Shown: piece by piece, positions 38,144-47,707 of the stretch
Layout: each line of letters opens with the position of its first letter
Numbering within the stretch: position 1 is the stretch's first letter
NCBI RefSeq assembly: GCF_002836745.1
Contig: NZ_PJAR01000043.1
Coordinates: 310,001 to 374,000, forward strand
Direction: 5' to 3'
From: Glaciecola sp. 33A
Lineage (GTDB): Bacteria > Pseudomonadota > Gammaproteobacteria > Enterobacterales > Alteromonadaceae
DNA length: 64,000 nt
Made by a program: the position numbers and the translations under genes
Notes under the pieces: generated by a model
Databases searched by the model: none
What the model was told of the DNA's origin: nothing
What the model saw: only the letters and a program-made list of their open reading frames with translations

Positions 38144-39520
38144 CTAGAAGAGTATCTGCAGGCTCAATAATACATAAGCGACGATGGTTATTGCACCGAC
38201 AAACAAGGCGTATGGCATTTGGGTTTTTACGTGAGTTAATAGATCACAGCCAGCTGCCAGAGAAGAGATGGCGGTGGTATCCGAAATAGGAGAGCAATGA
38301 TCTCCAAAGATGCCACCACCTAAAATTGCAGCTAACACGAGTGATGGCGGTAAGCCCAGAGTGGTGACCAAAGGCATTCCGATAGGAATGAGAATGGCGA
38401 AGGTTCCCCATGAAGTTCCGGTTGTAAATGACATTATAGCGCCAGCAACAAATAACATCGGGACAACCAATATCAAGGGTAAATTTTCTCCAACCAAGCC
38501 AGAAACAAATAAACCCGTGCCAAGCGCTTTGAGACTGGTACCCAACGCAATAGATAACAATACGATAGTGACTAAAGGGAGTAGCTCACCCATTCCACGG
38601 AAGCCAATCTTAATCGACTGTTGATGCGTAAAACGTTTATGCCAAAGCAATTGACCGTAAGCGACAATACAAGCTAAAAAAGTGGCATACAATACTGATT
38701 TACTGCCACTTCCTTTGGTAATATCACCTTGACCGGTCATAAACATAAAAGCAAACATACCAATGATCATAACGAGCAGCGGCACCAGCATAAATCGTGA
38801 TTTAGTCGCAGGGCTTGAGTCCATAGATGAGTCAACAGACTCCAGTAGGTCTTCAGCTTGTTTCATTGGGCCGTGAACTTTGTCAAAGAAGATGGTATAT
38901 GCGACGACGACTAGGGTTAACCAAGCATAGACATTAAATGGCACAGTGCCCCACAAGACGGCAAGCGGGTCTTGACCTAAATCATAGGTACTGATTAGCG
39001 CCAGCACATAAGCTCCCCAGCCATTGAGCAGTATGAGAATACAAATAGGAGCGCATGTCGAATCGATGATATATGCCAGTCTTGCTCGGCTCATCTTATA
39101 TTTATCAAATAATCCTCGAGCAAAAATACCGGCGGTTAATACACTTAAATTAGATTCAATAAAAATCATCATGCCGGTAAACATGGTGACACCACCAACA
39201 CGCTTTTTAGAATTAATGAGTCCGCTACTGATCACCCTATTAACAGTTGCACTTACGCCTCCAGAGTCACGAATAAACGCAAGTAGAGCACCTACCAGTA
39301 AGCTGAAAATAAGAATCCTTGTCGTGCCACTAGAGGCAGCCGTGTCTACGATACGATCAATGGTGTTGAGCGGCGTAACAAGCCAATTAGAAGATGAGCT
39401 GGATACGACTAAGAGTAATTCGGAGCTTAATATTGCTAAAAAAAGAGCAAGAATAACTTCCTTTTTCCAGATAACAACACCAATAGCGATGACGGGCGGG
39501 AGGACAGTAAGCCATTCCAT
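38144..39520 (-). CDS. NhaC-type Na+/H+ antiporter
   Basis: A multi-pass inner-membrane protein with 11-12 hydrophobic segments, in the NhaC/ion-transporter superfamily: S-T-G-T-S-W-G-T-F and G-D-H-C-S-P-I-S-D-T-T motifs near residues 365 and 400. The ATG at 39520 is chosen because AGGA stands 8-12 nt upstream. An earlier in-frame ATG would overlap the preceding gene and lacks a binding site. It is 10 bp downstream of the AmiD-YfeW fusion gene and probably belongs to that transcript. It could exchange Na+ for H+, or carry a lactate- or malate-type substrate like relatives; the substrate is uncertain. Confidence 0.8.
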   Translation of the reverse strand: MEWLTVLPPVIAIGVVIWKKEVILALFLAILSSELLLVVSSSSSNWLVTPLNTIDRIVDTAASSGTTRILIFSLLVGALLAFIRDSGGVSATVNRVISSGLINSKKRVGGVTMFTGMMIFIESNLSVLTAGIFARGLFDKYKMSRARLAYIIDSTCAPICILILLNGWGAYVLALISTYDLGQDPLAVLWGTVPFNVYAWLTLVVVAYTIFFDKVHGPMKQAEDLLESVDSSMDSSPATKSRFMLVPLLVMIIGMFAFMFMTGQGDITKGSGSKSVLYATFLACIVAYGQLLWHKRFTHQQSIKIGFRGMGELLPLVTIVLLSIALGTSLKALGTGLFVSGLVGENLPLILVVPMLFVAGAIMSFTTGTSWGTFAILIPIGMPLVTTLGLPPSLVLAAILGGGIFGDHCSPISDTTAISSLAAGCDLLTHVKTQMPYALFVGAITIVAYVLLSLQILF

Positions 39521-39530
39521 AAATTCTTTC

Positions 39531-42044
39531 CTAGTTTTTATCTTGAAGTTGATTTTGTGCTTCGAATTCGATGAGTGCTTCATAAATCATGCTAACGATA
39601 CTGCCATACTTTCCAGTTTCAAAAGTATCAGTTGCAAATTCAAAGCTGTCTTCAATTGCGGTGACTTTTGAATGGCGCTTATTTGTTAATAAAATAATCG
39701 CTAAATCATACACGGGGTCAATAACGACCGCAGTGCCAGTCCAACTAGTATGCCCATATGCTGACGCACTAGCATAAGGTCCAAAAAGCATATGTTGAGC
39801 TTTATCACTAGCTAAATGCCATCCTAAGCCAATACTATTAGATTGACCTGCAGGACTTAAAAATCGAGCCATGGTAGCTTGATTAAACAGTTTCACATCA
39901 CCATAGCCGCCGCCGTTTAACATCATTTGACTGAGTATGGCCAAGTCGTCAGTATTTGAAAAGAGTCCTGCATGGCCCGACACTCCCTGCATTGAATAGA
40001 AGGCATTTTCATCATGAACTTCTCCTTGTAGCACATGCTCTCTGACATTCGGAAAGTCGATGTTTGAGCCTCGGGTATTGCCAAAAATTTCCGTAGCCGC
40101 AAATTTATCCGCAGTAAAGCCTGCTTTGAGTGGATTGAATAAGGTGTTTTTAAGACCAAGCGGTGCGTATATTTTATCTTGGCTGAACTGGTCCAATTGC
40201 ATCCCTGTAACTCGCTCGACCAAAAGACCGAGTAGCATGAAATTAGTTTCGCTATATCGTTGTGTGGCACCAATAACCGATTCGAAAGGCAATGCAGTAA
40301 GCAATAAACGACTTGTCTTTAGTTTATTTTGAGAATAAAAATAGTCACCATACTTGTTATCGGGGCGGTAAAAATTGAGTTCATCAGAGTAACCTGATCC
40401 ATGTGAAAGCAAATCTTTGACTAAAATCATCTCTCGCCCATCACCACGATATTCGGGTATATAGTACTGAATGGGTTTAAAGATATCGATTTTACCCGCA
40501 TTCACTAACTGCATGACCGCTAAGCTGGTGGTGAATACTTTTGTATTCGACGCGAGGTCAAACATATGCTCCGACGTCATGGGTTCAAAATGTACTAGCA
40601 ATTCGCCCCTATTATCGTATTTTTTGGCATAACCATAGCTCGTTCTCTTAATTATTTTACCTTTATATACAACCGCAATAGTTGCACCAGGGAAGCCCGC
40701 GTTTACCTCGTCTCTAATAAAACGGTCTACCGACCGGAACAGAGATTTATAAGGAGCAACGTCATACGCAAGTGTCGGATATGGAATACTGATTTTTATG
40801 CTTGAGCCTTGTGGAAGTACATTCTCAACTCGCAAGCTATTGAGTCCATTGACCGTGCGTTTGTGTAAAGAGACTCGATTGCGTTTGGATTGCTCAAAAG
40901 TGGCTAAATTCAGTTTCTGACCATTAATATATACGTCGGCAGAGGTTGCGTTATCGGTTTCAATAATGAGCTCTCCTCGTCCCTCATAAGCACCAAATTT
41001 ATCTCTGTTGCGGACCTTATCGGTGGTTTGATACTGTACTTCTGGAAACACTTTAGAAAGCTGAGACTGCTGTGTATTTTCAACCACTTGTTGTTGGTTT
41101 ATTTGCGCTGTTAACACCTCAGATTGATAAATTTGATGCAACTGTTGGTAACTCGTTGGAAAGTACTTTTCCAATAAGGAGAATACTGCAGCAGCGGTCT
41201 GATTATCCAGCTCGCCAGTCACTTTCCAAGGCACAAAATGCATTTGAAACGCAGCCAATGTGTCGATGGTTTGTTGATCCATCCTGCCGGTGGCTACCAA
41301 ATCATAGCCATAAGCACTCAGTGCTTTTTGAATGAGCGCTAAGCTAGGTAAGGTTTGATTAAAAGCCAGCCAATGATGGGTTAAATTTTCTTTGTCATAC
41401 CAAGCGCCAATTCCTTCTTTGTATAATCTATACCAAGGGAATTTGGGACCCGGATCATTCTTTCTTGAAGGTGCAATATCCGAATGGCCAACAACAGCAG
41501 TAGGTTCGATGTCTGGATTTCTCGCGAGTATCTCTTTACTCAATTTAATCAATAATTGTATTTGTTTTTCTTCGAACTCGGGGTAAATACACAGGTCTCG
41601 ATTTTTTTCCGCACCCATAATTTGTGGAATAACAGCCGCTAATGAGGCATCCGCGGGATTGTCTTCTTGACAAAAAGGCATGTTAACAACTTCTATACCA
41701 ATACTGTGATCGTTGATCCCTGAGCGACCCTGCCAATAGCTAATGCCAGCGTGCCAAGCCCGCTTATGTTCATCCACTAATTGAAACACCTTAATGTCTT
41801 TATACGGGTAGCTTGGATCATCCGCTTTAGGAATTAAATAATGCGAGCTGACACTGCCTTCTGCGACCAATGCAGCAACCGACTCTTGATAATTCACCGC
41901 GGTGAAATGCATGACTAAGGACTTAACTCGATAGCTATAGTTTTTGGACGCCATGCTTTCAATATCTGACATACTCGAACAGCTCACGAGAAAAACAGCA
42001 CTAGCGAAAATTGAAGACTGGGCTAGCCTTGTCCAATTTGGCAT
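39531..42044 (-). CDS. AmiD-type amidase fused to YfeW-type serine hydrolase
   Basis: An 837-residue lipoprotein (lipobox L-V-S-C, Cys22). Residues about 38-315 match E. coli AmiD: zinc ligands at H46 in V-M-H-F-T-A and in G-H-S-D-I-A-P-S-R, the H-A-G-I-S-Y-W-Q-G segment, and a peptidoglycan-binding domain (A-F-Q-M-H-F). Residues about 440-830 match YfeW/PBP4B: S499-N-T-K502 (S-x-x-K), Y597-S-E, and H765-T-S in place of K-T-G. AmiD cleaves the MurNAc-L-Ala amide bond, also in anhydro-MurNAc peptides. In E. coli yfeW lies beside murQ and murP. The fusion suggests stepwise peptidoglycan processing at one site. Confidence 0.93.
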   Translation of the reverse strand: MPNWTRLAQSSIFASAVFLVSCSSMSDIESMASKNYSYRVKSLVMHFTAVNYQESVAALVAEGSVSSHYLIPKADDPSYPYKDIKVFQLVDEHKRAWHAGISYWQGRSGINDHSIGIEVVNMPFCQEDNPADASLAAVIPQIMGAEKNRDLCIYPEFEEKQIQLLIKLSKEILARNPDIEPTAVVGHSDIAPSRKNDPGPKFPWYRLYKEGIGAWYDKENLTHHWLAFNQTLPSLALIQKALSAYGYDLVATGRMDQQTIDTLAAFQMHFVPWKVTGELDNQTAAAVFSLLEKYFPTSYQQLHQIYQSEVLTAQINQQQVVENTQQSQLSKVFPEVQYQTTDKVRNRDKFGAYEGRGELIIETDNATSADVYINGQKLNLATFEQSKRNRVSLHKRTVNGLNSLRVENVLPQGSSIKISIPYPTLAYDVAPYKSLFRSVDRFIRDEVNAGFPGATIAVVYKGKIIKRTSYGYAKKYDNRGELLVHFEPMTSEHMFDLASNTKVFTTSLAVMQLVNAGKIDIFKPIQYYIPEYRGDGREMILVKDLLSHGSGYSDELNFYRPDNKYGDYFYSQNKLKTSRLLLTALPFESVIGATQRYSETNFMLLGLLVERVTGMQLDQFSQDKIYAPLGLKNTLFNPLKAGFTADKFAATEIFGNTRGSNIDFPNVREHVLQGEVHDENAFYSMQGVSGHAGLFSNTDDLAILSQMMLNGGGYGDVKLFNQATMARFLSPAGQSNSIGLGWHLASDKAQHMLFGPYASASAYGHTSWTGTAVVIDPVYDLAIILLTNKRHSKVTAIEDSFEFATDTFETGKYGSIVSMIYEALIEFEAQNQLQDKN

Positions 42045-42403
42045 TCTTTTTCCTTTACAAACTTATTGGTTTTACATGGTTAGAATCGGTTGACTTAGGT
42101 TTATCAAACTGTATTTTATGTGTAAATATAGCAAGTCTTTGTTTTGCATAAAATATACACATCAATGAGTTACATTGCCCAACATTATTTTGTATTGGTT
42201 AAATCTAACAAGGCAAAGTGCACAAGACAACTGTATAAGCTCATAAAACTGTCGATTGTTTTATACTAGGACCTGATTGCTCACTTTATATTCATTTCAC
42301 ATTCATAAAGCGCTAATATAAACCAATAATCTGAAACGCTGAACGGGTTTTCAAAGGAATTCTATTAGTGAAGTTTGTCGTGCTACTGAATTTAGTTTTT
42401 AGC
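42045..42403. other. Intergenic region upstream of the amidase gene
   Basis: A 359-bp gap between the end of the M14 gene and the AmiD-YfeW start, both on the minus strand. It is AT-rich and contains the inverted repeat ATGTGTA (42118-42124) / TACACAT (42156-42162) in the promoter-proximal part. No gene or T-tracted hairpin is visible. Confidence 0.45.
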
Positions 42404-43750
42404 TTAAAGCGGTAATATCTCTCCCATTACAAAAGCAAATTTACGTTCACCTTCTTTGCACAAGAAGCCAGCGGGCGTCAGACCTTTCATCATCTTCTTA
42501 TCGTCATGCCAATACTTGGGATTTTCAATAACAGTATAATCCGAGTGATTTTTTATTAAGTTGATGTTGCCTACAAAGTGGCTAAAGCCTTTTTTGAGCA
42601 ACTCAATATAGCTTTCATTGCTTAAATACAATTCTTTATTTAATAAATATGATTGCCCCGGGTCGTACGTATAGCCTAATCCCTGAAAGGTATTCAGTCC
42701 ATGTTGCTGATGTAAGTCGCCAATATCAGCAACCAAGGTAAGCGATGAGAAACGAGATTGTTTGCGTATAGCAATATCCGTTGTGTATGAATTTCCTGCA
42801 AACCCCAAATCTTTGATCAGTAAATCGCAAAGCTTATTTTCTTGATTTTCAGAAATTTGCCAATACGTTGTCTCAAGCTCCTTTAGTTTTTCATCGGTAG
42901 TCCAATATGACTCTTCGCACAGCATATTTAATGCGTGCAGTAACACAAACACATTCATCGTTCGCGCAACCTGACGGTATTGGTCATTTGGGTAATGGCC
43001 TGATTCAATTAATATTGTGCTTATACCACGTCCAGTGATCTGATCACCGAATGAGCGAGCAGAGAACTCATCATCATAACGAGCAATACCTGCCGGTAGT
43101 AAAGCGTTGGCATGTAGTCGCATAAGAGCAGTCAATGCCATTGCGCTTCGGCGAGCAGGGTTAATTGTTTTTTGAGCATCAAATGCAGGTGCTAGAAAAG
43201 CCAATGTGGACGACTTACCATCAGCACCACAACGGAAGTAATCTTTTTGGTCATGCAGGTTAAAAGCAAAGTCAGGATGAATTTTTTCGACCACCGCATT
43301 TAGCGCTTTACCTTCGGGTGTTTGCAGCGCCAATGCATCTCGATTGATATCGATACCTTGGGCATTTTCTCGTGTGCCAGCAGCAGCGCCATCAGGATTA
43401 AGCATAGGAATGATGTGTATTGTTAGCAGGCTATGCCAGTTTGCATTCAACGAACTGCTCAGCTTTGCAGTAACAAGGTGCATAATATCTAACACTGCGG
43501 CGGTTGCCGTTGACTCGTCACCATGCATTTGAGTCCACAGAAGTACTTTTTTGGGGCCATCGCCCATACTTAGGCAGCTGATAGGCAGACCGCAAAAAGA
43601 CTGCCCAATAATAGTTTTGGTCACACCATCACGAGAAGCAAAATCATCAATTATTGCATGGATATGTTCAGGCATTAATTGCTGTTTATCGAGATTAGCT
43701 ACACGATTTTCATAGAGCGCTCTAAGCTCATTGGATAAAAGTATGTCCAT
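42404..43750 (-). CDS. M14-family zinc carboxypeptidase-like protein
   Basis: A 448-residue protein with the M14 core at residues about 15-290. Zinc ligands are in Q-M-H-G-D-E-S (His and Glu) and in F-N-L-H-D-Q, and the catalytic Glu is in I-L-I-E-S-G-H-Y-P. A C-terminal region of about 150 residues has no assigned family. No signal peptide is evident, so it is probably cytosolic. Its place next to murQ and amiD suggests a role in trimming muropeptides, as the M14 enzyme MpaA does in E. coli, although MpaA is much shorter. This is inference from context. Confidence 0.82.
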   Translation of the reverse strand: MDILLSNELRALYENRVANLDKQQLMPEHIHAIIDDFASRDGVTKTIIGQSFCGLPISCLSMGDGPKKVLLWTQMHGDESTATAAVLDIMHLVTAKLSSSLNANWHSLLTIHIIPMLNPDGAAAGTRENAQGIDINRDALALQTPEGKALNAVVEKIHPDFAFNLHDQKDYFRCGADGKSSTLAFLAPAFDAQKTINPARRSAMALTALMRLHANALLPAGIARYDDEFSARSFGDQITGRGISTILIESGHYPNDQYRQVARTMNVFVLLHALNMLCEESYWTTDEKLKELETTYWQISENQENKLCDLLIKDLGFAGNSYTTDIAIRKQSRFSSLTLVADIGDLHQQHGLNTFQGLGYTYDPGQSYLLNKELYLSNESYIELLKKGFSHFVGNINLIKNHSDYTVIENPKYWHDDKKMMKGLTPAGFLCKEGERKFAFVMGEILPL

Positions 43751-43970
43751 CAATAAACCATCAGTTTGTATTCCAGTTCTTTACTATAGTGTGTTTATTG
43801 AGCTTTATACAGCTGAAATGATGATAAAAGAGTCTAAATTTGAATTGCTGTCTGATTTACTATAGGGATGTGTCATCGCCGCGATAAGTAACAGTTTGTC
43901 AATGGCATGCTTCTAATTCACACCTTTGATTAGGGCTCGTAGATAGAAAGAATAAGAATGTCGTTTTTGA

Positions 43971-44891
43971 TTAACCGGCGTCTAAGGCTCTACGTAAAAA
44001 ACCATCGTTACTTTTCAATAAGTTTTCACATGTAGTTATATCACTGTTTTTAAGAATCTTGAGTATTGCCAGTTTTGCGTTACTCTTTGCAATTGACAAT
44101 GCATCAATCGCAGTTTGCTGGTCGCACTCTGTTGCTTGCATTACTATCCGAATTGCTCTGGCCACCAATTTTTCATTCGTCGCATTTACATCGACCATTA
44201 AATTTTTATAAGTTTTGCCTAATTTAATCATGCTAGCAGTGCTTATCATATTCAATATGAGTTTTTGTGCAGTACCCGATTTCATGCGGGTGGAACCGGT
44301 TAATACCTCGGCACCTACGTTCGCACAAATACCAATATCAGCTATTTCGATAAGAGGCGCGTTAGGATTGCAAACAACACATGCTGTTATGGCATTGATG
44401 GATACAGCGTAATTTAGCGCCCCAATAACATAGGGTGTGCGGCCACTCGCCGCTATACCGATTAACATGTCTTGGTTGTTAAATTGTATATTGTCGAGGT
44501 CTCGTTGAGCTGCGCCAATGTCATCTTCTGCGCCCTCAACGGCGTTGGTTAGTGCCGTTTCACCGCCAGCGATAATGCCGACAATGATATTGTCGGGAAC
44601 ACTAAAGGTCGGTCGACATTCAACTGCATCTAAAATACCTAGCCGACCACTGGTGCCTGCGCCAATGTATATGAGCCGCCCGCCTTGTTTTAAGCAAGCC
44701 ACCGCGGCATCAACCGCTAAGGTTATTTCAGGTATAGCTTTGGCTACGGCGCTGGCGACAAGACTGTCTTGTTGGTTAATGCACTGAAGCGCATCGCCAG
44801 TACTCATTAAGTCAATTTGTTCGCTTGCTGGGTTAATACCTTCTGAAGGGATGTGATTTAATTGCTTGAGTATTTGCTGTGTTCTACTCAT
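43971..44891 (-). CDS. murQ: N-acetylmuramic acid 6-phosphate etherase MurQ
   Basis: Cleaves the lactyl ether of MurNAc-6-phosphate to give GlcNAc-6-phosphate and D-lactate. The 306 residues hold a SIS domain with I-G-A-G-T-S-G-R-L-G-I near residue 75 and the catalytic Glu region A-V-E-C-R-P-T-F, then a second G-S-T-R-M-K-S-G-T-A-Q-K motif near 200. Its start overlaps the stop of the upstream symporter gene (ATGA), so the two are translationally coupled. It is the signature enzyme of MurNAc catabolism and defines the island. Confidence 0.96.
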   Translation of the reverse strand: MSRTQQILKQLNHIPSEGINPASEQIDLMSTGDALQCINQQDSLVASAVAKAIPEITLAVDAAVACLKQGGRLIYIGAGTSGRLGILDAVECRPTFSVPDNIIVGIIAGGETALTNAVEGAEDDIGAAQRDLDNIQFNNQDMLIGIAASGRTPYVIGALNYAVSINAITACVVCNPNAPLIEIADIGICANVGAEVLTGSTRMKSGTAQKLILNMISTASMIKLGKTYKNLMVDVNATNEKLVARAIRIVMQATECDQQTAIDALSIAKSNAKLAILKILKNSDITTCENLLKSNDGFLRRALDAG

Positions 44892-46462
44892 AGTTTAGCC
44901 TTTATTGAATTATTATTACCAAGTAAACACACCGTTGTAGCCACAAATGTAGCGATCACTAATTGCCATGAAAATCCCAAACTAAATTGATATGTATCAG
45001 GAAGATATAAATCCATTATGTAAGGCTGCATTAGCACCGGGATAAGAAAGCCAATGATCAATGCTGCCAAAATCGATAGCGCAGAACCTCTGCTGCTGAA
45101 CAAAGCGGTGAAATAAACACCCAGCAGGCCACTGTATGAGAAAATCATGACACTTAGCGCAAATGCCAATAGTGGCATGTCGCTATATTGTTGCCAGTAA
45201 AAGCATAATGCAGCCATTATACTCAAGGCAATTGCAACAATAATCATGCTAATTCTACCCGCTTTTACCATCTGCTGTTCTGAAAGTGTTTTACCTTTAT
45301 TGAGTAATATGCCGCGATAAATATCTTGCACTGCAACTGAAGACATCGAATTAAGTCCAGAATTAAGGGTAGACAATGCCGCTGCAATAATACCGATAGT
45401 CACTACTGCTTTAATTCCATTGGGTAAGTCGGTGAGCACGTAATACATAAAGATCGTTACTGTTTGACCTACAAATTTCGGAGTGGGTACATCACCATTT
45501 GCGACACTTTGGCTCATTAAGTCAGGGCGTTGATAGTAAATATAGAGCAACATACCGATAACCACAAAAATTAAAACAACGGGGATGCCCATCAATATTG
45601 AAGAAGTAAGTGCCTTGGTCGCTTCTTTCGCATCTTTACAGGTTAACATGCGCTGCGTAACGTCTTGGTCCATGCCGAATGCGGCGATATTTAGCAATAC
45701 AAAACCGGTAATAACAGACCAAAATCCGAAAACGCCCGAAGGCGAAAAATCCAATGAGAAATCAAGCACGGTCAGCTTAGATTGGGAACCATCGATTGGT
45801 GACTGTAATGCGTTGATAATAGTACTAAAATCGGCTGGAATACTATAAAGAAGGTAGCCCAGTACTAAGACAGCGGCAGAAATATAAACAATACATTGAA
45901 TAACATCGCTATAAATAATGGTGCGAATACCACCGTAAACTGTATATAGAAGGCCAATAGTAGCAATTAACGCAATTGAAATAATGACACTGGATGCGTC
46001 GATGTCACCGAATAATATCATTGCAATGGCTATTGCTGCCATATACAGTCTGGCTCCGCTTGCAAATAAGCGGCCCACTAAATATACCGTTCCCGCTTGG
46101 TATTTTGCTTGTTCGCCAAAACGTTGGGCTAATAGTTCATATACCGTAAAGACTTTGAACTTATAAAATTTGGGCAATAAAAAAGTGGCAACAAAATAGG
46201 CAGCAATAAAACCAGCAATGTTGGTTGCTAAATAAGTTAGGTCTCCTCGGTAACCTTGGTCAGGTCCGCCAAGAAACGTGGCAGCGCTTTGCGAGGTGGC
46301 TAACACTGAAATAGCGACTACCCACATTGGCATAGACTTTCCGCCAAGAAAATAATCACGTGAGGTAGACGCTTGGTTATTATATAGCCAACCACTTACA
46401 ATTAAGAGGAGCCCGTACCCTCCAAAAATTAGCCAATCGATAGTGGAAAATTGATCAATCAT
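44888..46462 (-). CDS. Sodium:solute symporter (SSS family)
   Basis: A 524-residue inner-membrane transporter with about 13-14 hydrophobic segments, of the SSS/SGLT type: residues R-D-Y-F-L-G-G-K-S-M-P-M-W near 34, S-A-A-T-F-L-G-G near 60 and A-A-L-S-T-L-N-S-G-L-N-S near 365 carry the Na+-site signatures. It is coupled to murQ by a 4-bp overlap, so MurNAc, or a GlcNAc/anhydro-MurNAc-like sugar, is the probable cargo. No phosphotransferase MurP homologue is present, which supports import by this symporter. The substrate assignment is inferred from context. Confidence 0.88.
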   Translation of the reverse strand: MIDQFSTIDWLIFGGYGLLLIVSGWLYNNQASTSRDYFLGGKSMPMWVVAISVLATSQSAATFLGGPDQGYRGDLTYLATNIAGFIAAYFVATFLLPKFYKFKVFTVYELLAQRFGEQAKYQAGTVYLVGRLFASGARLYMAAIAIAMILFGDIDASSVIISIALIATIGLLYTVYGGIRTIIYSDVIQCIVYISAAVLVLGYLLYSIPADFSTIINALQSPIDGSQSKLTVLDFSLDFSPSGVFGFWSVITGFVLLNIAAFGMDQDVTQRMLTCKDAKEATKALTSSILMGIPVVLIFVVIGMLLYIYYQRPDLMSQSVANGDVPTPKFVGQTVTIFMYYVLTDLPNGIKAVVTIGIIAAALSTLNSGLNSMSSVAVQDIYRGILLNKGKTLSEQQMVKAGRISMIIVAIALSIMAALCFYWQQYSDMPLLAFALSVMIFSYSGLLGVYFTALFSSRGSALSILAALIIGFLIPVLMQPYIMDLYLPDTYQFSLGFSWQLVIATFVATTVCLLGNNNSIKAKL

Positions 46463-46627
46463 AACGCTCTTATAGGTATTTTAATGGGAATGCCTGTCTG
46501 CAAAAATAGAGAAACCGGCTTTTTTCCCCCATTCGTTTGATTTATGTTGTCATTAACCCATTAATCATGATGAAAAACAAGTTTCACTAGTTTACTATCA
46601 TGGTATTTATGGATCAGGAGCTTATTT

Positions 46628-47707
46628 TTGGCTAGATACACCCACGCAACAATCGACCTTAATGCGCTTAAATACAATTTCATGGCCATGAGTCGTTTCT
46701 CGCCAAGTAGCAAACAAGTCGTTGTTGTAAAAGCCGATGCCTATGGTAATGGTGCTGTCGCTGTTGCCAAATGTTTGCAAAGTCAAGCTGACATGTTTGC
46801 GGTCGCGTTTATCGATGAAGTCTTTGAATTAAGAGATGCAGGTATAACACAGCCAATTCTTGTCCTTCAAGGCCCACATGAAGAACGAGAATGTGAACTT
46901 ACAAAAACACTTAACATAGTTTGGATGCTACATGTTGAGCAACAGCTGAATTGGATAAATAAACGGATACAAAATAATCAGATTAGTAATCTTCATCATT
47001 GGGTTAAGTTTGATACAGGCATGCATCGTTTAGGTTTAATGCTTGAGGACTACGACCGTTTGAACGCTGATTATACACACATATTTCATCCTAAAACGGT
47101 AATGGCAACTCACCTAGCAACGGCAGATGAGCCGGAAAATAAAGCGTCTTCAACAGCAGTCAATCAATTCCTGAGCGTGATGGCCGATCGGCACAGTTGT
47201 TTATCTATTGCCAATTCGGCCGCTAATATCTGTTTACCTGAGTCTGCAAAAACATGGAATAGAATGGGCATATCCTTGTATGGGAGTTCGCCCTTTGCAA
47301 ACGATGAAATGTCGATTTCTCTTAAACCAGTTATGCAATTAAACAGTGAAGTCATTGCGTTGCGAGAGATAGCTGCCGGTGAGTCAGTTGGTTATGGAGC
47401 AACATGGACAGCAAGCAAACGTTCGGTTATTGCTACGGTGGCGATAGGCTACGCAGATGGTTACCCGCGCCAAGCACCAATTGGCACACCTGCTTTATTC
47501 GATGGCGTTGTTGGTGAATTAGTAGGGCGAGTTTCGATGGACATGTTGACCTTTGATGTAAGCAATATCGAAAAAGTAGAAATAGGGACAAAAGTAGAAT
47601 TATGGGGTAACAACCTAGCCGTTAATGAGATTGCTAAACAGGTTGGCACAATTGGCTATGAGCTAATGACGCGCGTATCAAAAAGAGTACCTAGGAAGTT
47701 TATATAA
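46628..47707 (+). CDS. alr: Alanine racemase
   Basis: PLP-dependent interconversion of L- and D-alanine. The PLP Lys is in V-V-V-K-A-D-A-Y-G-N-G near residue 37, and the catalytic Tyr in S-V-G-Y-G-A-T-W near 256. R-M-G-I near 213 and R-V-S-M-D-M near 300 are conserved. The start is a TTG with AGGAG about 8 nt upstream. It is divergent from the symporter gene, and its stop overlaps the kinase start by one base. In the island it could turn D-alanine released from peptides into L-alanine. Confidence 0.95.
   Translation: MARYTHATIDLNALKYNFMAMSRFSPSSKQVVVVKADAYGNGAVAVAKCLQSQADMFAVAFIDEVFELRDAGITQPILVLQGPHEERECELTKTLNIVWMLHVEQQLNWINKRIQNNQISNLHHWVKFDTGMHRLGLMLEDYDRLNADYTHIFHPKTVMATHLATADEPENKASSTAVNQFLSVMADRHSCLSIANSAANICLPESAKTWNRMGISLYGSSPFANDEMSISLKPVMQLNSEVIALREIAAGESVGYGATWTASKRSVIATVAIGYADGYPRQAPIGTPALFDGVVGELVGRVSMDMLTFDVSNIEKVEIGTKVELWGNNLAVNEIAKQVGTIGYELMTRVSKRVPRKFI

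Noticed and set aside
38144-39583. Longer NhaC-type protein starting at 39583
   Set aside because: That start would overlap the upstream fusion gene by 53 bp; the ATG at 39520 has AGGA at a good distance.
39024-39671. A 215-codon open frame on the plus strand opposite the NhaC-type gene
   Set aside because: It is antisense to a multi-pass membrane protein gene, has no family features, and its composition reflects the complementary strand of the real gene.
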